DNA from: Streptomyces sp. HNM0575
GTDB lineage: Bacteria > Actinomycetota > Actinomycetes > Streptomycetales > Streptomycetaceae
DNA: 64,000 bases
Reading direction: 5' to 3'
NCBI RefSeq assembly: GCF_012726265.1
Contig: NZ_JAASAG010000009.1
Location: forward strand, 124,001 to 188,000
Below the pieces are notes generated by a model. That model was not told the origin of the DNA and made no database searches. It was given only the letters and a program-made list of their open reading frames with translations. A program made the translations under genes and the position numbers. Positions 24,742-33,601 of the stretch are shown here, one piece after another (the first letter of the stretch is position 1; each line of letters opens with the position of its first letter).

Positions 24742-25845
24742 GTGATTCCACGGCCGACGCTTCATCGTACGGGCAGCGGGCCACGGCGGAGGTTGGGGCG
24801 TGCGCCGCGAGTACGGCGTTCACAGCGCCTGGCGTGGCCGCACCGCCGGGGCCAGTCCGATACGACGCGTCCAGACTGGCACCAGCGCCTCAACTCCTGG
24901 GGTACGGCGCTCACGGGAGTCGCGGCAGTGGCTGCGCTGCTCTTCACGGGGATTTCCAGTTGTCAGGCACAAAATCAACTGAAGATTGCGCAGCAAGGCC
25001 AAGAGACCGACCGTCAGGCGCAGATCGCCGACAGGTTCACCAAGGCAGTCTCCCAACTCGGTGACGAGAGCATAGAGGTGCGACTGGGAGGCATGTACGC
25101 CCTGCAACGCATCATGAGCGATTCCCACGATGACCAGGCCGCGGTCGTCAACGTGCTTTCTGCGTTCATCCGCACCCACAGCGACGCCACGAGACAAGGA
25201 CGCTCGTCCAAGCGCAACGACGGACGAACGGGAGAGGACATTCTCGCCGCTGTCAACCTACTGGGAGCACGCGAGTCCGAGCATGATGGCCAGGCAGAAG
25301 TTGACCTACACGCAACGCAACTGCGCGGAGCTCAACTGGCCGATGCCAACCTCGACGATACAAACCTCGCGGATGCGGACTTACGCGACGCGAAGATGGT
25401 CGGTGCGAGCCTGCGCCTCGCTGACTTGAGCGAAGCGAACCTGGAGGGTGCGGAATTGCATTTTGTAAAAATGACCGGGGCGCTGCTTTGGAACGTGGAT
25501 CTGCGTGAAGCGTCGCTGTCTGGCGCGGACCTGAGCGGAACGAATCTCCCAAAGGGGGATCTACGCGACACGTTGCTGTCCGAGGCGGACCTGCGCCGAA
25601 CGAATCTCAACGAAGCCGACCTGCGGGGAGCATACTTGCGCGGATCGAACCTGCGCATGGCGAACTTGTCCGGGGCCGACCTGCAAGGGGCGGACCTGCG
25701 CGGGACAAACCTTCGTTTCGCGAGCCTATTCGAGGCGGATTTGACCGGGGCTGACGTGCGCGGAGCGCACTTGGACGGGGCAGACCTGCGCGGGGCAGAC
25801 CTGGACAAGGTGAAGGGCGATCTGGACGAGGCGCGGACTGATTGA
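24742..25845 (+). CDS. Membrane-anchored pentapeptide-repeat protein
   Basis: About 35 tandem A(D/N)Lxx pentapeptides (for example ADLRGTNLRF, GADLQGADLRGTNL) fill residues 195-360 and should form a right-handed quadrilateral beta helix. Before them is a membrane helix (NSWGTALTGVAAVAALLFTG, about residues 55-74) and a helical segment with IADRFTKAVSQLGDESIEVRLGGMYAL, a common lead-in for actinobacterial pentapeptide proteins. The GTG at 24742 follows AGGGGGAG; an in-frame ATG at 24718 is possible. A TTA leucine codon at 25381-25383 would make full translation depend on the bldA tRNA in Streptomyces. Function unknown; some relatives protect DNA gyrase. Confidence 0.8.
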   Translation: MIPRPTLHRTGSGPRRRLGRAPRVRRSQRLAWPHRRGQSDTTRPDWHQRLNSWGTALTGVAAVAALLFTGISSCQAQNQLKIAQQGQETDRQAQIADRFTKAVSQLGDESIEVRLGGMYALQRIMSDSHDDQAAVVNVLSAFIRTHSDATRQGRSSKRNDGRTGEDILAAVNLLGARESEHDGQAEVDLHATQLRGAQLADANLDDTNLADADLRDAKMVGASLRLADLSEANLEGAELHFVKMTGALLWNVDLREASLSGADLSGTNLPKGDLRDTLLSEADLRRTNLNEADLRGAYLRGSNLRMANLSGADLQGADLRGTNLRFASLFEADLTGADVRGAHLDGADLRGADLDKVKGDLDEARTD

Positions 25846-25988
25846 GGCGCCTCCTGTGACGCTGCGTTTGGCGACGAGGGTTGCGACGCTCCTCCGGCGT
25901 GGACGTCGCCTCCGGAGAGCCGTGGCCGAGCGGACGGCAGCAGTTGTGCCGGGGCGTCCCTGTACGCCAACTAAATCTCCGACCCCGG

Positions 25989-26345
25989 TCACTTGCTGGT
26001 GGCGTGGCGTACGTGATCGACGATCCGGTCGTAAATGTGCTCGGTCTGCGTGCGGGTTCCGAAGTCGAGGATGTTGTATCCGTGGTCGTTTCCGGGCACA
26101 TCGTGGTGCTCTACCAGAGCGCCCACGGCGTCCAGGGCGTGGGCGTAGCTGACGCCTTCATTGCGGAGCCGGTCGAGTTCGCAGGTGATGATCAGAGCCG
26201 GAGCGATTCCGGCGAGGCTGTCCAAGTTGGTTATCCAGGCGGGCGAAGCGAGTCGGTCTTGCCGGGTGGTGGGGTCGGGCGCGTAGACGCGATTGAAAAC
26301 ATCAGACATCCAGGGCCGCATTACCGGATTTTCTGCTGTCGACGT
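25989..26345 (-). pseudogene. C-terminal fragment of an alpha/beta-hydrolase (esterase)
   Basis: About 115 residues matching the end of a hormone-sensitive-lipase-type esterase: SPAWITNLDSLAGIAPALIITCELDRLRNEG with the catalytic Asp, and DVPGNDHGYNIL with the catalytic His. The oxyanion HGGG and nucleophile GDSAG parts are missing: the frame meets the oppositely oriented TPR pseudogene near 26350, where both genes are cut. Not functional as an esterase. Confidence 0.75.
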
Positions 26346-26359
26346 CTTGTCCTTGATGT

Positions 26360-27355
26360 GCGTCTCCCGACCGCTTCCACCTCAGCCTCGCGATGTCGCT
26401 GAACAACCTCGGCACGATGCTGTCGGAACTGGGCCGCCAGCAAGAGGCCCTCCAAACCGCGACTGAAGCAGTCGGGATCTGCCGCGAACTGGCAACACAG
26501 AACCCACCCGCAGACATGCCCCACCTCGCGTCCGCCCTCAACAACTACAGCAACCGTCTGTCAGCGACAGGGCAATGAGAGGAGGCACTGCGAGCCAGCG
26601 AGGAAGCCCTGGCGATCTATCGTCGACCTGCGACGGCCACCCCGTCCGCTTACGAGGCCGACCTCACTACCTCGCTTTCCAATCTCGCTGGCGCATACTT
26701 GGCTGTCGGCGATCTGCGGCGGGCCACCTCGCTGTACGAGCAGACACTCAACGACATGACCCGCATCCTGGGACCCCACCACCCCGACACCCTCCTCGCG
26801 CGAAACAACCTCGCCGCTATTGGTCTGGATCCGGCGCCTTCCCCTCAGGAGCAGGATCCGGCGCCGCCTCACCGTCGTACCGGGACTGTGAAGTGGTTCA
26901 ACGCGGAGAAGGGGTACGGCTTCATTGCTGTTGACGGCGGACCTGACGTCTTCGTCCACATGACCGCATTGCACGCTGATGTGCGCACCCTTGTAGAAGG
27001 CCAAAGAGCCGAAGTCGAGATCACGTCACCCCTCGTCAAGATCGACCCGAGGCATCGAGCGTACGCGTCAAGCACTGACACGAGCCAGTGGAACCCATCT
27101 CTCGGGCTTAGGTTGACGCCTGACAAGCCGTCAATCCGCTTGATGCGTACGGCTCTTGACGTACGGGCGCGGCGCGGAGCCAGCACCTACGAGTCGAGGA
27201 AGGTCCATCAGATACTGGTTGTCGCGGGCTTGATCGCTCGCGGTGAGCCATCGGCGGTGAACAGGCAGAGCGGCTCGAAGCCCAAGGACGCGCCCGCCCG
27301 AAAGAAGCCCGCAGCAGTCCGAGGGAAAGCCCGCACATCCAGGGGAAAGCAGTAG
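26360..27355 (+). pseudogene. TPR / cold-shock-domain fusion, truncated and with an in-frame stop
   Basis: One reading frame encodes tetratricopeptide repeats (MSLNNLGTMLSELGRQQEAL, then an in-frame TGA at 26576-26578, then EEALRASEEALAIYRR and LTTSLSNLAGAYLAVGDLRR). A cold-shock domain follows (TGTVKWFNAEKGYGFI and DVFVHMTAL, the RNP1 and RNP2 motifs). The 5' part is missing at the junction near 26350. After the cold-shock domain the frame runs through copy B of the dispersed repeat and ends in a basic Lys/Arg/Ala tail. A restart at 26699 could still yield the cold-shock part. The TPR-CSD combination is unusual. Confidence 0.65.
27092..27164 (+). repeat. Dispersed repeat, copy B
   Basis: Begins AACCCATCTCTCGGGCTTAG, then a TGACGCCTGACA segment, and ends with GCGTACGGCTCTTGACGTAC, the last 20 bases identical to copy A. 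It is embedded in the 3' part of the TPR/cold-shock pseudogene. Confidence 0.8.
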
Positions 27356-27762
27356 TCACGGCAGTCGAGACGCGGCGGTCGAACGGCGATTGACCCGCCC
27401 GCAAAACAGGCATGGCTGGGTAGGCGCCGCCACCTGAAGGACGGCCATGACGGCGACATCGCCGATACTTGGGGAATTCACGAGTCCCAATTCTGGTTGC
27501 GGGACGTGCAGCCCGTCCGTCCCGTCCGACACGGAAACTCCCTCTGCTGTTGATCTGATGTCGGCTGGCAGAAGAGCGTGGGGTTGAGATGAGCAGACGG
27601 TTCGGGCGCACCGGCTACCTGTCCAGGGGCGTAGGTACTGCTGTCCGCGTACGGCATACCCCGTCGGTTGTATGCGAGCACGTGCGCCTACGCCCGGGAG
27701 CGGACCCGGAATCCACCTGGAGGCCCCCGTATACCGGCGGTCTGTACTTCTAGGGTTCGAGG
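27356..27762. other. Gene-free stretch before the hydrolase-ABC operon
   Basis: 407 bp in which I see no gene. It must hold the promoter of the operon that starts at 27763. Confidence 0.5.
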
Positions 27763-30486
27763 ATGGACCTGCGAAAGAGCCGTGTGACGCGCCTGTTCCG
27801 GCCGTCGGCGCCGTCGGCCGGACCGCGTGGGAAGACGCGTTGCGGCTGGAGACGGTTGCTCGTCGCGGGCGCGGCCCTCGTCACGCTCGCCGGTGCGGGC
27901 ACGTGGAGCGCGGTGGCGTCCGGCAAACAGCCGCCCGTACGGCAGGCCGACCGCATCTTCGACGTGCCGGACGCGCGGATCGACACCTCGTACTTCACCT
28001 CGGGCTCCCGGTCCGCGAAGCGTCCCGCCGTGCTGCTCGGCCACGGTTTCGGCGGACGCAAGGACGACATGCGCGCGCAGGCGCAGAGCCTGGCCCGCGA
28101 GGGATACGCCGTACTGACCTGGTCGGCGCGCGGCTTCGGCGACTCCACCGGGCGGATAGGCATCAACGACCCGGACCACGAAGTCGCGGACGTCTCCCGT
28201 CTGATCGACTGGCTGTCCCGGCGGCCCGAGGTGCGCCTCGACGCGGCCGGCGACCCGCGGGTCGGGGTGGCCGGCGCCTCCTACGGCGGCGCGGTCGCGC
28301 TCCTCGCGGCCGGGCACGACGACCGGGTCGACGCCATCGCGCCGCGGATGACGTACTGGAACCTGGCCGACGCGCTCTTCCCGGACGGCGTCTTCAAGAA
28401 GCTGTGGTCCGGGGTCTTCTTCGGGTCCGGCTCTCCCGGAGGCGGCTGCGGGCGATTCGAGGCGGAGCTGTGCGAGATGTACGAGCGGGTGGCGGTGAGC
28501 GGCAAGCCCGATCACGCCGCCCGTGAACTGCTGGAGGCCCGCAGCCCGTCCGCCGTCGGGGACCGGATCAAGGTGCCCGCGCTGATCGCCCAGGGGCAGA
28601 CCGACTCCCTCTTCCCGCTTGGCCAGGCGGACGCCATGGCCAAGGCGATCCGGGCCAACGGGGCGCCCGTCTCCGTCGACTGGTTCGCAGGCGGGCACGA
28701 CGGCGGCGACCTCGAGACGGCCCGCCTCGACGCCCGTACGACGGCCTGGTTCGACCGCTATCTGAAGGGCGAGGCGGGTGTGGACACGGGCCCGGCCTTC
28801 CGCGTCACCAGGGCCGGAGGGATGGACTCCACGGACGGCACGCTCCGCACCCGGGGCGCCGTCGGCGACACCTATCCCGGGCTGAGCAGCGGCGCACGCA
28901 CCGTCGCCCTCGACACCGCGGAGAGGCCCTTCGAGAACCCGCCGGGCGCGGGCCCGCCCTCGATCTCCGCCGTTCCCGGTCTGGGCGGCGGACTCGGCGG
29001 CGGGCTCTCCCAGTTGTCCTCGCTCGGCGTCGGCGGGCTGAACGTCGACTTCCCCGGCCAGCACGCCCGCTTCGACTCCCGGCCCCTGAGGAACCCGCTG
29101 CACATCACCGGCTCCCCCACGGCCACGGTGCGCGTGAAGTCGCACGTGAAGTCCCAAGGGGCCGACGACGCCGTGCTCTTCGCGAAGGTGTACGACGTCG
29201 GCCCGGACGGCAAGCAGACCCTGCCCTCCCAACTCGTCTCCCCCGTCCGGGTCGCCGACGCCGGGAAGGGCCGGACCGTGCGACTCCGCCTGCCCGCCGT
29301 GGACCACGAGGTCGAGGCGGGCCACAGGCTGCGGCTCGTCCTCGCTGCCACCGACCTCGGCTACGCGTCCCCGGCTGAACCGGCCTCGTACACCGCCTCG
29401 GTGGAGGGCGGCCTGAGCGTCCCCACCGCTCGCGGTGTCACCACCGAGACCGCCCCGCTGCCCGCGTGGGTCTGGGCCCTCCCTCTCGCCGGCGCGCTCG
29501 CCGCCGTCCTGCTGGTGACCGGCAGGCGCCGCTCCCCGGCCCCCGCCGCCGACCCCGAACTGGCCGACGTGCCGCTGCACATCACCGGACTGACGAAGCG
29601 CTACGACACCTCCGCCGACCGCTACGCCGTGCGCGACCTGACCTTCCGTGCCGAGCAAGGGCAGGTGCTCGGTCTGCTGGGCCCGAACGGAGCGGGCAAG
29701 ACCACCGCCCTCCGCATGCTGATGGGCCTTGTCACGCCCGACGACGGCGAGATCCGCATCTACGGGCATGCCGTGCGGCCCGGCGCGCCGGTGCTGTCCC
29801 GGGTGGGCGCGTTCGTCGAGGGCGCGGGATTCCTCCCGCATCTGTCCGGGCGGGCCAACCTGGAGCTGTACTGGGCCGCGACGGGCCGTCCCGGGCAGGA
29901 CGCCCACCTCGGGGAGGCGCTGGAGATCGCCGGGCTCGGCGACGCGCTGCACCGCGCGGTGCGCACCTACTCGCAGGGCATGCGGCAGCGGCTCGCCATC
30001 GCCCAGGCCATGCTCGGCCTGCCCGATCTGCTGATCCTCGACGAGCCCACCAACGGGCTCGATCCCCCGCAGATCCGCGAGATGCGCGAGGTCATGATCC
30101 GGTACGCCGCGCAGGGCCGTACCGTGATCGTCTCCTCCCACCTCCTGGCCGAGGTCGAGCAGACCTGCACCCATCTCGTCGTGATGGACCGCGGGCTGCT
30201 GGTGCGGGCGGGCACGGTCACGGAGATCACCGGCTCCGGCGAGACGCTGCTCGTCGGCGTCGACGGCCCGCCCGTCCCGGACGCCCTGTTGGGGAAGGTG
30301 GCCGGACTGCCGGGCGTCGGCTCCGCCGTACGGACCGACGACGGCCTGCTCGTACGACTGGACGGCGCGACCCCCGCCCAACTGCTCGCGGAACTCGTCG
30401 GGATGGAGATCCCCGTGAACGGTCTGGGCCCGCACCGCCGCCTGGAGGACGCCTTCCTCACCCTGATCGAAGGAGAGACCTCGTGA
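27763..30486 (+). CDS. Fusion of a secreted S15/CocE-type hydrolase with an ABC-transporter ATPase
   Basis: 907 residues in two halves. A basic N-terminus and membrane helix (about 29-47) lead to an alpha/beta hydrolase with nucleophile motif GVAGASYGG (Ser near 172), a likely catalytic His in AGGHDGGD (near 312) and a beta-sandwich domain as in X-prolyl peptidases and CocE esterases (about 340-560). A second helix (WVWALPLAGALAAVLLVTG, about 568-587) returns to the cytosol. A complete ABC ATPase follows: Walker A GPNGAGKTT (near 641), signature YSQGMRQRL, Walker B LLILDEPTNGLDPP, H-loop SSHLL. The predicted topology puts the hydrolase outside and the ATPase inside. The stop overlaps the permease start (GTGA). 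Only a short GAGG precedes the ATG. Confidence 0.9.
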   Translation: MDLRKSRVTRLFRPSAPSAGPRGKTRCGWRRLLVAGAALVTLAGAGTWSAVASGKQPPVRQADRIFDVPDARIDTSYFTSGSRSAKRPAVLLGHGFGGRKDDMRAQAQSLAREGYAVLTWSARGFGDSTGRIGINDPDHEVADVSRLIDWLSRRPEVRLDAAGDPRVGVAGASYGGAVALLAAGHDDRVDAIAPRMTYWNLADALFPDGVFKKLWSGVFFGSGSPGGGCGRFEAELCEMYERVAVSGKPDHAARELLEARSPSAVGDRIKVPALIAQGQTDSLFPLGQADAMAKAIRANGAPVSVDWFAGGHDGGDLETARLDARTTAWFDRYLKGEAGVDTGPAFRVTRAGGMDSTDGTLRTRGAVGDTYPGLSSGARTVALDTAERPFENPPGAGPPSISAVPGLGGGLGGGLSQLSSLGVGGLNVDFPGQHARFDSRPLRNPLHITGSPTATVRVKSHVKSQGADDAVLFAKVYDVGPDGKQTLPSQLVSPVRVADAGKGRTVRLRLPAVDHEVEAGHRLRLVLAATDLGYASPAEPASYTASVEGGLSVPTARGVTTETAPLPAWVWALPLAGALAAVLLVTGRRRSPAPAADPELADVPLHITGLTKRYDTSADRYAVRDLTFRAEQGQVLGLLGPNGAGKTTALRMLMGLVTPDDGEIRIYGHAVRPGAPVLSRVGAFVEGAGFLPHLSGRANLELYWAATGRPGQDAHLGEALEIAGLGDALHRAVRTYSQGMRQRLAIAQAMLGLPDLLILDEPTNGLDPPQIREMREVMIRYAAQGRTVIVSSHLLAEVEQTCTHLVVMDRGLLVRAGTVTEITGSGETLLVGVDGPPVPDALLGKVAGLPGVGSAVRTDDGLLVRLDGATPAQLLAELVGMEIPVNGLGPHRRLEDAFLTLIEGETS

Positions 30487-31352
30487 CCGCCCCGCTGGAA
30501 ACCGCGTCCGGCTACCGCGCGGGCCGCACCCTGCCCTTCCGGGTGGAGGCGATCCGGCAACTGCGGCGCCGCCGTACGGCCGTGGTGGCGGTGATCCTGG
30601 CCGTCCTGCCCTTCGTCCTGGTCGTCGCCTTCGCGATCGGGGGCGACGGCGGTGGCGGTGGCGGCGCCGGCCGTGAACAGCGCATCAACCTGGTGGACAC
30701 CGCCACCGTCTCCGGGCTGAACTTCGCCACGTCGGCGCTCTTCCTGTCGGCGGGCTTCCTGCTGGTCATCCCCGTGGCGCTGTTCTTCGGGGACACCGTC
30801 GCATCGGAGGCGGGCTGGTCCTCGCTGCGCTATCTGCTCGCCGCGCCCGTGCCGCGCGCACGGCTGCTGTGGAGCAAGCTCCGGGTGGCGCTGACCTTCA
30901 GCCTGGCCGCGATCGTCCTGCTTCCGCTGCTCTCGCTGGCGGTGGGCACCGTCGCCTACGGGTGGAACCCGCTCCGGAGCCCGACTGGCAGCTCGATCCC
31001 CGCCACCGATGCCGTGTTCAGGCTCGCCCTCGCCGTCGCCTTCGTCTTCGTCTCCCAACTGGTCACGGCGGGGCTGGCGTTCTGGCTCTCCACCGTCACG
31101 GACGCGCCGCTGGGCGCGGTCGGCGGAGCGGTCGGCCTGACCATCGTCGGCAATCTGCTGGACGCGGTCGAAGCCCTGGGCTCCTGGCGGGAGTTCCTCC
31201 CCGCGCACTGGCAGTACGCGTGGGCGGACGCGATACAGCCCGAGCTGGAATGGACCGGAATGCTCAAGGGCACCTCCGTCTCGGTGGCGTTCGCCCTCGT
31301 GCTGTTCGCCCTGGCCTTCCGGGGGTTCGCCCGCAAGGACGTCGTCTCCTGA
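30483..31352 (+). CDS. ABC transporter permease (ABC-2 type)
   Basis: 289-residue integral membrane protein with about six helices, for example TAVVAVILAVLPFVLVVAFA, FLSAGFLLVIPVALFFGDTV, LTFSLAAIVLLPLLSLAVG and VSVAFALVLFALAF. Organisation and the segment EAGWSSLRYLLAAPVPRARLL are typical of ABC-2 exporter permeases of the NatB/CcmB-like type. The GTG at 30483 overlaps the previous stop by four bases, so subunit production is coupled. It is the obvious membrane partner of the fused ATPase; the substrate is unknown. Confidence 0.88.
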   Translation: MTAPLETASGYRAGRTLPFRVEAIRQLRRRRTAVVAVILAVLPFVLVVAFAIGGDGGGGGGAGREQRINLVDTATVSGLNFATSALFLSAGFLLVIPVALFFGDTVASEAGWSSLRYLLAAPVPRARLLWSKLRVALTFSLAAIVLLPLLSLAVGTVAYGWNPLRSPTGSSIPATDAVFRLALAVAFVFVSQLVTAGLAFWLSTVTDAPLGAVGGAVGLTIVGNLLDAVEALGSWREFLPAHWQYAWADAIQPELEWTGMLKGTSVSVAFALVLFALAFRGFARKDVVS

Positions 31353-31616
31353 CCCGCCTCAAACCCCCGGCACGACCCGGCACAGGGTCGAAGAACAACG
31401 AGCAGGGTCTCCAACAGACACTGCACAGATCCCGCGATCCGTACCCGACGCAGCGGGAGACGGAGAAAGGGCGGCGCGAGCCGGTCTGTGAGTGGCCGCT
31501 AGATCATGCCGACTCAGCAACGTGCTGCGCTGGGGAACGGAGTGTTGCCCCTGGAGCTGTTGCGGGCGGCACCCAGCGGCTTCAGAAACCCGGCCCCGAG
31601 TTCGTGAGGGCGACGG

Positions 31617-32273
31617 TCACTGTTCGGCCAGAATCTGACCGAGTCCGATCGCCGTGGCCTGGAGGATCAGCGTGAGCCTCGGCTCGAAGTCGAGGGCATC
31701 GTGCGCCCAAGTCGGCTCCTGCCGGTAGAGAGCGGCGAGGGTCGGCCCGGGGTGCGCCGCCTGCCAGAGGCCGCCAGCCGCCGTGACGGTCGTCGCCATC
31801 AGGACGCGGATCTGGACCGCGCTCATCGTGCTGGCGCGCTTCAGTGCGCTCACGATCTCATCGTGGGCGGCCGTCGCCGTGCCCTTGTACCGCCGGGCGC
31901 GATCCAGGTCGACCTCGTTCTCAAGGCGCATCGCGACGTGGGACAGCAGGTCACAGAACACGGACAGCGACGCGATGGTCTCGGCCAGGATGATCGCGAC
32001 CTCCGCAGCGTCGATCCCCAACCGCTCCGCCGTCGCTTTCTGCACGACATCCCGCCATTGACCCCAGCCGCGCTCGGCCAGCTCCAGGAGGAGCTCTTCC
32101 TTGCTCGCGTAGTACCGCCGTGCCCCCGTGCGGTGTAGGCCGGCGCGCTCGGTTACCGCCGCGACCGTCACGAACCGGACGCCCCCGAGCTCGAGAGCGA
32201 GTGCCTCGGCGGCGGTCAGGAGATCTGCGGACCGCTGGGCCTTGTCCTCGGCGGATCGGGCTCTCTCGCGCAT
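31617..32273 (-). CDS. TetR-family repressor
   Basis: 218 residues. The N-terminal helix-turn-helix is VRFVTVAAVTERAGLHRTGARRYYASKEELL, with the YYASKEEL motif of TetR proteins; the C-terminal part is a helical ligand domain. It is divergent from the quinone-reductase-like gene, and two matching inverted repeats lie between them, so it very likely represses itself and that gene. The ligand is unknown. Confidence 0.9.
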   Translation of the reverse strand: MRERARSAEDKAQRSADLLTAAEALALELGGVRFVTVAAVTERAGLHRTGARRYYASKEELLLELAERGWGQWRDVVQKATAERLGIDAAEVAIILAETIASLSVFCDLLSHVAMRLENEVDLDRARRYKGTATAAHDEIVSALKRASTMSAVQIRVLMATTVTAAGGLWQAAHPGPTLAALYRQEPTWAHDALDFEPRLTLILQATAIGLGQILAEQ

Positions 32274-32283
32274 CGCTCCATGC

Positions 32284-32305
32284 TAACGCATCGCGCGGTG
32301 CGCTA
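32284..32305. promoter_or_regulatory. TetR operator copy 1
   Basis: Inverted repeat TAACGCA, 8-bp spacer, TGCGCTA (one mismatch), 11 bp upstream of the TetR start. Same arms and spacer length as copy 2. Confidence 0.75.
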
Positions 32306-32329
32306 TCTCGGGCTTCCGTGGTAGGGTTC

Positions 32330-32353
32330 ATAACGCATCATGAGGTGCGTTAT
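32330..32353. promoter_or_regulatory. TetR operator copy 2
   Basis: Perfect inverted repeat ATAACGCA, 8-bp spacer, TGCGTTAT, ending 34 bp before the quinone-reductase-like gene. The two copies are centred 47 bp apart. Confidence 0.8.
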
Positions 32354-32387
32354 AAATCCACGCGTTCCAGAGGAAGAAGAACCTCCC

Positions 32388-33371
32388 ATGCGAGCTGTCC
32401 AGGCCCACGCCTTCGGCGATCCCACCGTCCTCTCGGTCGTCGACCTGCCCGATCCCTCCCCTGGTGCCGGCCAGGTCGCCATCGACGTCACCCACGCCGC
32501 GGTCGGCCTGATCGACCTCTTCTTCCGCCAGGGCGTCTACCGAGACCAGCCCGGGATGCCGCAGCCGCCGTACGTTCCGGGGCTCGAGGTCGTCGGCACG
32601 ATCCGAGAGATCGGCGAGGGGGTGACCGGCTTCCGCGTCGGTGAGCAGGTGGTGGCGATGTCCCAGACCGGCACCGGCGGCTATGCCTCGGCGTACGTCG
32701 CGTCCGCGTGGCGGATCGTCTCGATCGAGGGCTCCGGCATCGCACCGGAACTCGCGGTGTCGATGATCCCCAACGCCGCGATGGCCTACGTGGCGCTCAC
32801 CGAGGTCGCGCACCTCCGGCAGGGCGAGAGCGTGCTTGTCCACGGCGCCCTGGGCGGCCTCGCCAGTGCGTTCCCCGGTGTCGCGAAGCAGCTAGGCGCC
32901 TCGCGCGTGGTCGGCACGGTCCGCCCCGACAAGCTCGCCGCCGCGAAGAGCACGGCGCTGCCCTACGACCGGATCGTGGACTCGACCCGGCTCTCCGAGG
33001 AGCTCGGCGACGAGAAGTTCGACGTCGTCATCGACCCCGTCGGCGGGGAGGTCCGCATGCAGAGCCTCGCGCTGACGGGTCCCGGAGGGCGCCTGATCGC
33101 CGCGGGCAACGCCAGCGGCGACTGGGAGCACACCATCCCCGACAACCAGCTCTGGCTGGGCAGCGTCACGATCGCCGGGTTCAACGCTGGCGCCTACCTG
33201 CCGACGCACCCCGAGGTCGTGCGGCCTGCACTGGAGGCGGCACGCACCGCGATCGCCGCAGGCCTCGGCCAGACGGTCGTCGACGTGCTCTCGTTCGACG
33301 AGGCCGCCCGCGCGCATGAGCGCATGGAAAGCCGCGCGCTCGCTGGACGCCTCGTCCTCGCGGCCCAGTGA
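32388..33371 (+). CDS. Quinone-reductase-like medium-chain dehydrogenase
   Basis: NADPH:quinone oxidoreductase type (zeta-crystallin group of the MDR superfamily), 327 residues, without zinc ligands. It starts MRAVQAHAFGDPTVLSVVDL, then PPYVPGLEVVGTIREIGEGV. The nucleotide-binding part VHGALGGLASAFPGVAKQLG corresponds to the usual GAAGGVG loop but in degenerate form. The ATG at 32388 follows AGGAAGAAG. Under TetR control by the twin operators; probably detoxifies quinones or enones, by inference. Its downstream partner, an SDR gene, is cut off after 11 codons. Confidence 0.87.
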   Translation: MRAVQAHAFGDPTVLSVVDLPDPSPGAGQVAIDVTHAAVGLIDLFFRQGVYRDQPGMPQPPYVPGLEVVGTIREIGEGVTGFRVGEQVVAMSQTGTGGYASAYVASAWRIVSIEGSGIAPELAVSMIPNAAMAYVALTEVAHLRQGESVLVHGALGGLASAFPGVAKQLGASRVVGTVRPDKLAAAKSTALPYDRIVDSTRLSEELGDEKFDVVIDPVGGEVRMQSLALTGPGGRLIAAGNASGDWEHTIPDNQLWLGSVTIAGFNAGAYLPTHPEVVRPALEAARTAIAAGLGQTVVDVLSFDEAARAHERMESRALAGRLVLAAQ

Positions 33372-33403
33372 CCACCACCGACGCACACCTGAAAGAGGAG
33401 ATC

Positions 33404-33439
33404 ATGACCCAGCACGTCGCACTCGTCACCGGTGGCTAA
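33404..33439 (+). pseudogene. Short-chain dehydrogenase stub cut by the dispersed repeat
   Basis: AGAGGAG, then ATG and the codons MTQHVALVTGG, then TAA. VALVTGG is the first strand and glycine turn of an SDR Rossmann fold, normally followed by xxGIG. The gene stops exactly there and seven bases later copy C of the dispersed repeat begins. This is the truncated second gene of the TetR-controlled operon. Confidence 0.75.
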
Positions 33440-33445
33440 CGCCTG

Positions 33446-33516
33446 ACCCATCTCTCGGCCTCATGTTGGCGCCTGACAGCCTGTCAATTCGCCTGGCTCG
33501 TAGAGCTCTTGCCGTA
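33446..33516 (+). repeat. Dispersed repeat, copy C
   Basis: Begins ACCCATCTCTCGG as in copy B, continues GGCGCCTGACAGCCTGTCAA and TTCGCCTGG as in copy A, then diverges. It lies directly after the SDR stub. Confidence 0.8.
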
Positions 33517-33601
33517 TTCGAGGTGCGGCTCGCCGATCTCGCGGGCCGCGTGCCAGAGGGACCTTTCGGTGATGTGCGTCAGCTCGGGCACGAGCGACAC
33601 G

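Noticed and set aside
23665..27762. Integrated element with att sites at tRNA-Leu
   Set aside because: No second copy of the tRNA 3' end and no integrase gene are in the window, so att sites cannot be claimed.
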